Origin: Lachnospiraceae bacterium
GTDB taxonomy: Bacteria; Bacillota; Clostridia; Lachnospirales; Lachnospiraceae
Direction of reading: 5' to 3'
DNA length: 10,141 nucleotides
Assembly: GCA_017958465.1 (NCBI GenBank)
Contig: JAGDCQ010000224.1
Span: forward strand, 1 to 10,141
A program made the position numbers and the translations under genes. The notes under the pieces were generated by a model. That model did no database searches. It worked only from the letters and a program-made list of their open reading frames with translations, and had not been told where the DNA came from. Below are positions 1-6,190 of this stretch, piece by piece; the stretch's first letter is position 1, and every line of letters starts with the position of its first letter.

Positions 1-22
1 AATAACAAAACTATTCTCATGA

Positions 23-1234
23 TCAGTCAACCTGGTTGTTCATTCTCCACTGTATACAGCGGTTGAGGTAGTGTACGTACTGTTCGTTATTGCACATGCC
101 CTTGCCGGCCACATCCGATATCTTTGCCACATCCATGGCGTTGCAGGCTGTGGTCTTCATAACGATGTTGAGGGGCTCCATGTAGGTGTCGTTTGAAATA
201 TAGGTGCCTATTCCGAAGGCCACCTTTGCCCTGCCCTTAAAGTGCTCATAAAGCATGGAGGCACGCTCGAAATCGAGGCTGTCGCTGAAGAGCAGCGTTT
301 TTGTCTTTGCGTCGATCCCAAGCGCTTCGTAGTGCTTAAGGAGCTTTTCTCCCCATTCTACAGGGTCACCGCTGTCGTGGCGGACGCCGCTGAAGAGGGT
401 GGCAAAAGTGAGCTTAAAGTCACGCAGAAAGCAGTCTGTTGTGATAGTATCCGTGAGGGCGATACCGTTGAGGACGCCGTACTCCTTTACCCAGGCATCC
501 AGCGCGTACCAGTTTGAATAAGCGGGATTATGCTTGTGGTTGCCCTGCCCCACGCACATTATCCATTCGTGGGCCATGGTGCCTGAAGGCATGAGGTTAT
601 ATTTCTTTGCAAGATATACGTTGGAAGTGCCGACACAGTGGGATTCCTTGTAGGAAGGGTTCGCTTCTGTGATCTTTACGACCGCGATCTCCTGGGCCTC
701 ACCGGAAAGCCTGCGGCGAAGGCCAAACTCGCTGAAATTGCCTATGTTGAGCTCGCCTGAAACGAGCTTTTGGATCTTTGCGTCGAGGCGCTCCTTGAAG
801 GAAGCAAGAAGGGAAGGGTAGTCGCCGCTCATCCTGAAATACACTTCGTTTACGATGGCAAGGAGCGGGATCTCGTACATGCTTGTGTTGAGCCATGTCC
901 CGCGCGTCTCGATCTTAAGGCCGCAGTCCGCGTCTTCGCTGATGGTGAAGTCCTCGTAGCGGGGGTGCCACAGGCGCAGGAAATCCACGTAGGATCCCTT
1001 TATCCACTTGATGTTGTTAAGGTATTCAAGCTCGTCCTCGTTGAACATAAGATCGCAGTAAAGCCGCACCTGACGGTCGATCTCCTTTACCATTTCGGGG
1101 GTAAAGCGCACGTCGGTGTTGCGGCAGCGGAAGCTCCAAGTGGTCTTGTAGTCGCTGAACTGGTGGTAGATGGCCTGTCCCATCGAGAATTTATACATAT
1201 CTGTTTCAAGTAAGCTGTTGATTATACGTTCCAT
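23..1234 (-). CDS. pncB: Nicotinate phosphoribosyltransferase
   Basis: This cytoplasmic enzyme converts nicotinate, PRPP and ATP to nicotinate mononucleotide, the entry step of NAD salvage from nicotinic acid. The predicted protein has 403 residues, close to the roughly 400 of E. coli PncB, and matches it along its length. Visible landmarks are TDMYKFSMGQ (11-20), SGTMAHEW (217-224), GIALTDTITTD (257-267), VRHDSGDPVEWGEK (284-297) and FGIGT (340-344). His222 in GTMAHEW aligns with the histidine that is autophosphorylated in Salmonella PncB. The ATG at 1234 is chosen because a perfect GGAGG (1241-1245) lies 6 bases upstream. A longer reading from 1273 would run through the promoter. The gene stands alone and diverges from the plus-strand operon; nothing links its function to that operon. 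Identification is firm. Confidence 0.96.
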   Translation of the reverse strand: MERIINSLLETDMYKFSMGQAIYHQFSDYKTTWSFRCRNTDVRFTPEMVKEIDRQVRLYCDLMFNEDELEYLNNIKWIKGSYVDFLRLWHPRYEDFTISEDADCGLKIETRGTWLNTSMYEIPLLAIVNEVYFRMSGDYPSLLASFKERLDAKIQKLVSGELNIGNFSEFGLRRRLSGEAQEIAVVKITEANPSYKESHCVGTSNVYLAKKYNLMPSGTMAHEWIMCVGQGNHKHNPAYSNWYALDAWVKEYGVLNGIALTDTITTDCFLRDFKLTFATLFSGVRHDSGDPVEWGEKLLKHYEALGIDAKTKTLLFSDSLDFERASMLYEHFKGRAKVAFGIGTYISNDTYMEPLNIVMKTTACNAMDVAKISDVAGKGMCNNEQYVHYLNRCIQWRMNNQVD

Positions 1235-1254
1235 GTCCGGCCTCCTTTTTGTGT

Positions 1255-1283
1255 ATTGTAGCAAAAAAAACACGGGGTTTCAA
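1255..1283 (-). promoter_or_regulatory. SigA-type promoter of pncB
   Basis: Read on the minus strand, TTGAAA (1283-1278) is followed after exactly 17 bases by TACAAT (1260-1255), each one base from the consensus hexamer. The predicted transcription start near 1248 leaves a leader of only about 14 bases that still contains the GGAGG ribosome binding site at 1241-1245. This is seen directly in sequence; activity is inferred. Confidence 0.8.
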
Positions 1284-1309
1284 GGAAAGGAATAGGTTTT
1301 AAAAAGTTA

Positions 1310-1338
1310 TTGAATTAACGGGGGATATTTGCTACTAT
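1310..1338 (+). promoter_or_regulatory. SigA-type promoter of the plus-strand operon
   Basis: TTGAAT (1310-1315), 17 bases, then TACTAT (1333-1338) gives a good housekeeping-type promoter with an expected start near 1345 and a leader of about 49 bases. The -35 box sits inside an imperfect palindrome, GTTA (1306-1309) facing TAAC (1316-1319), which could be an operator but is too short to assert. The promoter diverges from that of pncB, with 26 bases between the two -35 boxes. It is the only good promoter seen ahead of the downstream genes. Confidence 0.75.
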
Positions 1339-1393
1339 ATTCGGAGGAATAATTATAGGGGTAATTTTTGTAACAGGAGTTTGGAACACTATC

Positions 1394-2305
1394 ATGAAAC
1401 ACAGGTTTTTAATGCTTTTAGTCGCTGTATCAGCCGCTTTCGCCCTCAGTGCATGCGGAGAAACGGGGACAGTGATATCACCTACGCCCATGGGGAACGA
1501 AAAGCCTTCTGAGGCTCCGACCCAGGCACCCACAGAAGTACCTACGGAAGCGCCCACAGAAGCGCCTACTGAGGCACCCACGGAAGGGCCCACACCCACT
1601 CCGAAGCCCGAAAAGGATCTTAGCGAGTTCAACCCGCTGGATTTCTTTGCGGATGCTGTTTATTGCGGGGATTCCTGCATGAACTTCTATATGTGGAGAG
1701 GCAATTCCTACGTACATCCCGATATTTTCGGGAAATATAACGCCAACAACTGGTATGCGGTCAACAGCTATTCCTGCCGCCTTGCCCTTAAGGACGCTTC
1801 GACCCTCACAGAGGCGGAAACTGCAATGGTTCCCAAATATAACGGCGAGCCCTGCAACCTCTGGAACGTGATACCGGCGCTTGGAAAGCACAGGGTGTTT
1901 ATGTTCTTTGGCCTCAACGATATCGGGATCACGGGTGTTGACGGGTTCCTTGATAACTATAAGGCGCTCATCGAAAAGATCAAGGCTACGGGCTTTGAGA
2001 CGAAGATATATATCCTTAGCATCACTTCCATGCGCAAGGATAAACAGAGCACCACAGGCGGCCTTACGAACGAAAAGATCAAAGAGGCCAACGAGAAGCT
2101 TGTGACCATGTGCCGGGAGAACGGCTGGACATACGTGGATGTGGCTTCAAAGCTCAGGGACGAGAACTACGACCTGCTCCTTGAATACTCGGACGGTACA
2201 AACGTCCACTTCTCAAAGGCAGGGTACGTTTTCTGGGATGAGGCTATGGAGAAGCTGGCAAGGGAAGAGCTCAGGAAGGAATACTACGAGGACGGTGCGA
2301 AATGA
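1394..2305 (+). CDS. Surface lipoprotein with SGNH/GDSL hydrolase-like domain
   Basis: This is a predicted 303-residue lipoprotein. Residues 1-20 form a type II signal peptide ending in the lipobox LSAC, with Cys21 as the lipidated residue. Residues 40-70 are a Pro-Thr-Glu repeat, a flexible spacer that would lift the catalytic domain away from the membrane. The domain from about 85 has SGNH blocks: GDS at 92-94 (candidate nucleophile Ser94), GLND at 173-176 (Asn175), and a C-terminal DGTNVHFSKAGY at 267-278 (His272). SGNH proteins are esterases or acyltransferases, often acting on O-acetyl groups of glycans; the substrate here is unknown. The usual Asp three residues before the His is absent: Asp267 lies five before. 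Four further cysteines fall between 91 and 154, unusual for an exported protein of an anaerobe. It is the first gene of the operon and overlaps the next by ATGA. Fold assignment is good, activity is inferred. Confidence 0.85.
   Translation: MKHRFLMLLVAVSAAFALSACGETGTVISPTPMGNEKPSEAPTQAPTEVPTEAPTEAPTEAPTEGPTPTPKPEKDLSEFNPLDFFADAVYCGDSCMNFYMWRGNSYVHPDIFGKYNANNWYAVNSYSCRLALKDASTLTEAETAMVPKYNGEPCNLWNVIPALGKHRVFMFFGLNDIGITGVDGFLDNYKALIEKIKATGFETKIYILSITSMRKDKQSTTGGLTNEKIKEANEKLVTMCRENGWTYVDVASKLRDENYDLLLEYSDGTNVHFSKAGYVFWDEAMEKLAREELRKEYYEDGAK
1511..1603 (+). repeat. Degenerate 12-base tandem repeat coding for a PTEA linker
   Basis: The DNA encodes successive four-residue units of the type APTE, with variants APTQ, VPTE and GPTP, between the signal peptide and the hydrolase domain. 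Synonymous positions vary between units (GCG, GCT and GCA for Ala; ACT, ACA and ACG for Thr), so the repeat is held at the protein level rather than being a fresh replication-slippage tract. Such Pro/Thr-rich spacers are common in Gram-positive surface lipoproteins. Confidence 0.85.
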
Positions 2306-2760
2306 AGAGAACGATACTTTTAATATTGGTTGCGGCTATGGTCCTTGGCCTTTGCGCCTGCGGGAGCAAGCCTGAGGTCCCGGTGGCCGATGTTTACGAA
2401 AGAATGGCAAAAGAGGTCAAGTTCCCCACGGAAATGCTGAAGATGGACGATTCCATCATCATCAGGGATTTCGGCTTTGACCTTGATACCTTTGAGGAGT
2501 ACCTCTACATGAAGGCAGAAGATGTTCTCTTTGCGGAAAACATCATGCTTATAAAGGTTAAGGATGCCAAAGATGTTGACGCCGTAAAGGAAAAGCTCGA
2601 GAAATTTGTTAAAGAGCAGGCAACTCTTCTCAACGGCTATATGCCCGACCAGGGCAAGATCGCCGAAAAAGGCATAGTTGTGGCAAAGGGCAGATACGTT
2701 TACCTGCTTATGTCTTCAGAAGTAAACGCCCTTAAGAAGATCGCGGCTGAGATGATCTGA
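2302..2760 (+). CDS. DUF4358 lipoprotein
   Basis: This is a predicted 152-residue lipoprotein. The N-terminus MKRTILLILVAAMVLGLCAC is a type II signal peptide with lipobox LCAC and lipidated Cys20. The mature part fits DUF4358, a small extracytoplasmic domain of unknown function in Clostridia and relatives. The fit is seen in the segment with EDVLFAENIMLIKVKDAKDVD, then a charged helix (VKEKLEKFVKEQ), a YMPDQ segment, and a final strand GRYVYLLMSSE. Its start codon overlaps the previous stop as ATGA (2302-2305), with GAGGA at 2288-2292 as ribosome binding site, so translation is probably coupled. DUF4358 genes often lie next to MBOAT and DHHW genes, as here, suggesting an accessory role in surface acyl transfer. 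That role is inference; no catalytic residues are evident. Confidence 0.88.
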   Translation: MKRTILLILVAAMVLGLCACGSKPEVPVADVYERMAKEVKFPTEMLKMDDSIIIRDFGFDLDTFEEYLYMKAEDVLFAENIMLIKVKDAKDVDAVKEKLEKFVKEQATLLNGYMPDQGKIAEKGIVVAKGRYVYLLMSSEVNALKKIAAEMI

Positions 2761-2768
2761 TAATCATT

Positions 2769-4175
2769 ATGGTTTTTAGCAGTTTGTTTTTTCTATTTTT
2801 CTATTTTGTCCTGTTTTTGGGACTGTATTTTGGGCTGCCGCAAAAGTGCAGGAACTGGGTCCTGCTTGTGTTCAGCCTTGTTTTCTATGCCTGGGGGGAA
2901 CCTGTGTACGTTTTCCTCATGCTGGGGATGACTTTCTCGGATTATTGTCTTGGGCTCCTTATGGCCAAAAACGACGCAAGGCCCGGGCGCCGGAAAGTCT
3001 TCCTGATCCTTTCTGTCGTTATCGACCTTTCCTGTCTGGCCTTCTTCAAATATGCGGGCTTTATTGCCGGAAACTTCGGGATGCTCATACCTTCCAATGC
3101 GTTTTTCAGAAAGATCGCGCTCCCTATCGGCATAAGCTTTTTCACTTTCCAGACCATGAGCTACACCATCGATCTTTACAAGCGTGAGGTGGAGGTTGAG
3201 AGAAACTACGGGGAATACCTGATGTATGTGTCAATGTTCCCGCAGCTCATCGCAGGCCCGATCGTACGCTACAAGACCGTGAAACAGGAGCTGCACAGGC
3301 GCGTCATCACCTGGGACAAAGCGGTGGATGGCGGGCTTCGCTTTATTTACGGGCTTTTGAAGAAGGTGCTTCTGGCCAACAGGCTTGGGATGCTCTGGGA
3401 TGAGGCAAAGGCTGCGGCTTCGCTTTCAACAGGCTTTGCCTGGGTTGGCGCCGTAACCTTCACGCTCCAGCTTTATCTTGATTTCTCGGCCTACAGCGAT
3501 ATGGCCATAGGCCTCGGACAGATCCTTGGTTTCAACTTCAACGAAAACTTCAAATACCCGCTTTCGGCCGATTCCGTAACGGATTTCTGGCGGAAGTGGC
3601 ACATTTCCCTTTCCTCCTGGTTCAGGGATTATGTATATATCCCGCTTGGAGGCAATAGGCGCGGCGTCCCGCGGCAGATCCTGAACCTTGCCATTGTCTG
3701 GACGCTGACAGGGCTCTGGCACGGCGCATCCTGGAACTATGTGATCTGGGGCGTATACTATGGCGTGCTGCTCTGCCTTGAGAAGTTTGTTTACGGGAAA
3801 TACCTTGAGAAGGCGCCAAAGCTCCTGCGCCACCTTTACCTGCTGTTCATAGTGGTGGTGGGCTTTACGGTCTTTGCGATAGAGGATTTCGGACGGCTTT
3901 CCGCTTACCTTGGAGCGATGTTTGGGATAAATGCCGCTCCGGCTGCGGGAAACGCGCTTTTCTACCTGCAGAATTACGGCTTTGTGCTGGCGGCATCCGC
4001 TATTGTGAGCCTGCCTGTCTTCCCGGCGCTTAAAAGCCGGTTCGAAGGCTTAAAGGCCGGCACAAGAAAGGTGCTTGGGACGGTCTATGCCTGCGTTGTG
4101 GGGCTTTTGTTCGTTGTGGCTGCGTCCTATATGGTAGCAGATACCTACAACCCTTTCCTGTATTTCAGATTCTGA
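2769..4175 (+). CDS. MBOAT-family membrane O-acyltransferase (AlgI/PatA/DltB-like)
   Basis: This 468-residue polytopic membrane protein belongs to the membrane-bound O-acyltransferase family, which takes acyl groups from a cytoplasmic donor and passes them across the membrane for modifying glycans. It has the typical N-terminus MVFSSLFFLFFYFVLF, several further hydrophobic segments, the amphipathic DFWRKWHISLSSWFRDYVYI motif (272-291) followed by PLGGNRRG, and TGLWHGASWNYVIWG (314-328). His278 and His318 are the two conserved histidines; His318 corresponds to the catalytic His of AlgI. Length matches bacterial AlgI and PatA proteins. The start lies 8 bases after the DUF4358 stop and lacks a clear Shine-Dalgarno sequence, so translation may depend on coupling. 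The following DHHW gene supports an AlgI/AlgJ-like pair. Acetyl as the group moved is the family default, not proven here. Confidence 0.94.
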   Translation: MVFSSLFFLFFYFVLFLGLYFGLPQKCRNWVLLVFSLVFYAWGEPVYVFLMLGMTFSDYCLGLLMAKNDARPGRRKVFLILSVVIDLSCLAFFKYAGFIAGNFGMLIPSNAFFRKIALPIGISFFTFQTMSYTIDLYKREVEVERNYGEYLMYVSMFPQLIAGPIVRYKTVKQELHRRVITWDKAVDGGLRFIYGLLKKVLLANRLGMLWDEAKAAASLSTGFAWVGAVTFTLQLYLDFSAYSDMAIGLGQILGFNFNENFKYPLSADSVTDFWRKWHISLSSWFRDYVYIPLGGNRRGVPRQILNLAIVWTLTGLWHGASWNYVIWGVYYGVLLCLEKFVYGKYLEKAPKLLRHLYLLFIVVVGFTVFAIEDFGRLSAYLGAMFGINAAPAAGNALFYLQNYGFVLAASAIVSLPVFPALKSRFEGLKAGTRKVLGTVYACVVGLLFVVAASYMVADTYNPFLYFRF

Positions 4176-4184
4176 TATTTGATC

Positions 4185-4202
4185 GCCACCTGACTTGGTG
4201 GC
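4185..4202 (+). other. Hairpin between MBOAT and DHHW genes
   Basis: GCCACC (4185-4190) and GGTGGC (4197-4202) form a perfect 6-bp GC-rich stem with a 6-base loop. It ends two bases before the GGGAG ribosome binding site of the DHHW gene. There is no U-run after it, so it is not an intrinsic terminator. It may stabilise mRNA or tune translation of the downstream gene; this is inference. It fills the longest gap within the operon. Confidence 0.5.
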
Positions 4203-4215
4203 TTGGGAGCAAGTT

Positions 4216-5361
4216 ATGACAAAGATGCAAAAGGGGATCCTGGTTGGCTTTATTGCCGCTCTTACCGCGATCCTTGGGCTGCTGACGGTGATCCTGCCCA
4301 AAAAGGATTATTCCGAGAATGAGAACAGATACCTGGAGGAGTGTCCGGAATTCAGCTTTGAAAATATAAAAGACGGCTCCTTTATGAGTGATGTTGAGAC
4401 CTACGTTTCGGATCACTTTGCTTTCCGTGACGTTTTTATGACTGTCAAGACCTACTACGAGCGGGCTACGGGCAGGAACCGCATAAACGATATATATATG
4501 TGCGGGGACGGGTACTATATAGAGGAGTACAAGCCTCTTGAAAACGCGGACAGGATCGCAGGTGCCATTTCGCGCCTTGCGGCGGCAGCAAAGGAACAGG
4601 GCTCGGAGTTTGTGGCTGTGCTGGTGCCGACTGCGGTCTCCGTTGAATCCTACAGGCTTCCGGCAACCGCAAAGAACGCCTCCCAGGCGGAGGATATAGA
4701 AAAGATAAAGGCCCTTGTTAAGGCAGGCGAAACCGCCGGGGACAGCTTGTTCTTAGATGTTACCGATGCTCTTGTAAGGGCGGGGGACCGGGATCAGGTC
4801 TTTTACAAGCTAGATCACCACTGGACCACCGCAGGGGCTTTTGCCGCATATACGGAGCTTTGCAAAAGGCTTGGCTTAGAGCCGCTCGAAAGGTCGGCCT
4901 TTAAGGAAGAGACTGTGAGCACCGACTTTAAGGGGAGCTTTTATTCAAAGGTCAACGATCTGCTTGCAAAGCCGGACGACATAGTGGCTTTCAAGAGCGA
5001 CAGGCTTAAGCTTACCGTGTCCTACCCGGATAAGAAGGTTGAGACGGACACGCTCTACGCTGAGGAGTATCTTGAGAAAAAGGATAAATACTCGTATTTC
5101 CTGAACAACCAGAACTCCTTTGTGGAGATAACAAACGCGAATGCTTCGACGGACAGGACCCTTGCGATAGTGAAGGACAGCTACGCAAACTGCCTTGTGC
5201 CGTTCCTCTGCGAGCATTACGCGAAGGTTTACGTGTTCGACACAAGGTACTACAGGGAAAAGGTCTCGGATTTCATTAAAAATGAAAAAGTTACGGATGT
5301 TATTTTCCTGTATAACATGTATACTATAGATAAAGACACCGGCATCAAGGGGATCGAATGA
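4216..5361 (+). CDS. DHHW family protein (AlgJ/AlgX-like, SGNH-type)
   Basis: This 381-residue protein is anchored by one N-terminal transmembrane helix (about 7-28), with the rest outside the membrane. It carries the family signature DHHW at 200-203 and the usual segment after the anchor, SENENRYLEECPEF (33-46), then SDHFAFRD (65-72). AlgX and AlgJ acetylate alginate with an Asp-x-His plus a distant Ser. Here Asp200, His202 and Ser322 in KDSYAN fit that arrangement, so it probably receives the acyl group delivered by the MBOAT protein and transfers it to an extracytoplasmic glycan. ATG 4216 is chosen because GGGAG (4205-4209) lies 6 bases upstream. A TTG at 4195 falls inside the hairpin and adds residues without family resemblance. 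The gene ends in an ATGA overlap with the isomerase gene. Family is confident; the triad is inferred by analogy. Confidence 0.9.
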   Translation: MTKMQKGILVGFIAALTAILGLLTVILPKKDYSENENRYLEECPEFSFENIKDGSFMSDVETYVSDHFAFRDVFMTVKTYYERATGRNRINDIYMCGDGYYIEEYKPLENADRIAGAISRLAAAAKEQGSEFVAVLVPTAVSVESYRLPATAKNASQAEDIEKIKALVKAGETAGDSLFLDVTDALVRAGDRDQVFYKLDHHWTTAGAFAAYTELCKRLGLEPLERSAFKEETVSTDFKGSFYSKVNDLLAKPDDIVAFKSDRLKLTVSYPDKKVETDTLYAEEYLEKKDKYSYFLNNQNSFVEITNANASTDRTLAIVKDSYANCLVPFLCEHYAKVYVFDTRYYREKVSDFIKNEKVTDVIFLYNMYTIDKDTGIKGIE

Positions 5362-6167
5362 GCAAAAAAGTTTTGGTTACAACCGGGGCGATCATAGGGC
5401 GTCCAAACGGAAGAGATTACAAGCTTATAGAGGGTTTCCGGAAGAAGCTTTGCTGCGACGGGCTTGAGTTTATGATGTACTCTACCTGGCAGGAGGAGAG
5501 GCAGCAGATAGTGGATTATCTGGTCTCAACAGGGATAGATTTCCCCACGGTCCACTGCCAGAAAGGGATCGGCGAGGATATTGCCGAGGGCAGGCTTTCC
5601 ACTGCTCTTTCGCGTTTTGACGGCGATTGCATGATGGCTGAGAAGATAGGCGCAAAGATCTGCGTGCTGCACCTGTGGAACGGTCCTGTTTCGGATTCTC
5701 ATATGGGAAGGGCGCTGGCTGCGGTTCCAAAGCTGATCTCGATCGCGCGGGAGCACGGAGTTACGGTTACTTTTGAGAACGTTGTCTGCAGCGGGGAGAG
5801 CCCTTTGGAGCACCTTTTGCAGATACACAGCCTTTTCCCGGAGGCTTCGTTTACCTTTGATACTAAGATGGCTGCTTTCCACAACGAGCTTCAAACTTCC
5901 TTTGAAGGGGACGCCAAGGAGCTGTGGCAGGGGCCTGTAAAGCACGTTCATGTGAACGATTACGACGGCGGGTATATGGAGTGGGGAAGGCTCAGGACCT
6001 TGCCTATAGGCGCCGGCAGGATAGATTTTAAGAGCGTATTTGAAAACCTTAAAAATGCAGGATATAACGGGGATTACACTATCGAGGCCACGGCCTTCGG
6101 AAGCGACGGTAAAGTGGACTTTGATATGCTGAACGACAGCATAAAGAAACTGAGGAACCTGCTTTGA
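5358..6167 (+). CDS. Sugar phosphate isomerase/epimerase, TIM barrel
   Basis: This 269-residue cytoplasmic protein belongs to the xylose isomerase-like TIM-barrel (AP endonuclease 2) superfamily, whose members isomerise or epimerise sugars, keto-sugars or inositol derivatives using a divalent metal. Candidate active-site residues lie at the ends of successive strands: Glu37 (LEFMMY), His66 (VHCQ), His105 (LHLW), Glu140 (TFENV), Asp168 (TFDTK), His198 (HVHVND) and Glu243 (TIEAT). The spread of Glu140, Asp168, His198 and Glu243 fits the usual metal site. The segment LPIGAGRIDFKSVF (215-228) is also typical. The start overlaps the DHHW stop (ATGA, 5358-5361) and has AAGGGGA at 5347-5353. Its place ahead of a glycosidase and a sugar symporter suggests that it works on the released sugar. 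The exact substrate cannot be read from the sequence. Confidence 0.88.
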   Translation: MSKKVLVTTGAIIGRPNGRDYKLIEGFRKKLCCDGLEFMMYSTWQEERQQIVDYLVSTGIDFPTVHCQKGIGEDIAEGRLSTALSRFDGDCMMAEKIGAKICVLHLWNGPVSDSHMGRALAAVPKLISIAREHGVTVTFENVVCSGESPLEHLLQIHSLFPEASFTFDTKMAAFHNELQTSFEGDAKELWQGPVKHVHVNDYDGGYMEWGRLRTLPIGAGRIDFKSVFENLKNAGYNGDYTIEATAFGSDGKVDFDMLNDSIKKLRNLL

Positions 6168-6190
6168 TGATCCCTGAAACGGAGACAGAT

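Larger units (their letters stand above)
1235..1393. other. Divergent intergenic control region
   Basis: This 159-base AT-rich gap separates pncB from the plus-strand operon and holds both promoters back to back. The GGAGG at 1343-1347 coincides with the predicted start of the forward transcript and is probably not a working ribosome binding site. The AGGAG at 1375-1379 is the better candidate, although its 14-base distance to the ATG at 1394 is long. No riboswitch-like fold or clear catabolite-repression (cre) box was recognised. Confidence 0.7.

Noticed and set aside
770..1213. A 147-codon plus-strand frame opposite pncB.
   Set aside because: It is the complement of conserved PncB sequence and has no supporting motif.
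1235..1273. A 13-residue N-terminal extension of pncB from ATG 1273.
   Set aside because: It would be translated across the pncB -10 box at 1255-1260 and the GGAGG at 1241-1245, and it adds residues not seen in PncB proteins.
1319..1393. A hydrophobic in-frame stretch upstream of the SGNH lipoprotein start.
   Set aside because: It contains no ATG, GTG or TTG, overlaps the promoter, and the ATG at 1394 gives a textbook lipoprotein signal peptide. An ATT start at 1352 is formally possible but unlikely.
1478..1891. Minus-strand frames opposite the PTEA repeat and hydrolase domain.
   Set aside because: Their low-complexity Arg/Cys- or Gly/Val-rich peptides are products of the repeat on the other strand.
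4195..4215. TTG start for the DHHW gene.
   Set aside because: It lies within the hairpin and lacks a ribosome binding site, while ATG 4216 has GGGAG at 6 bases.
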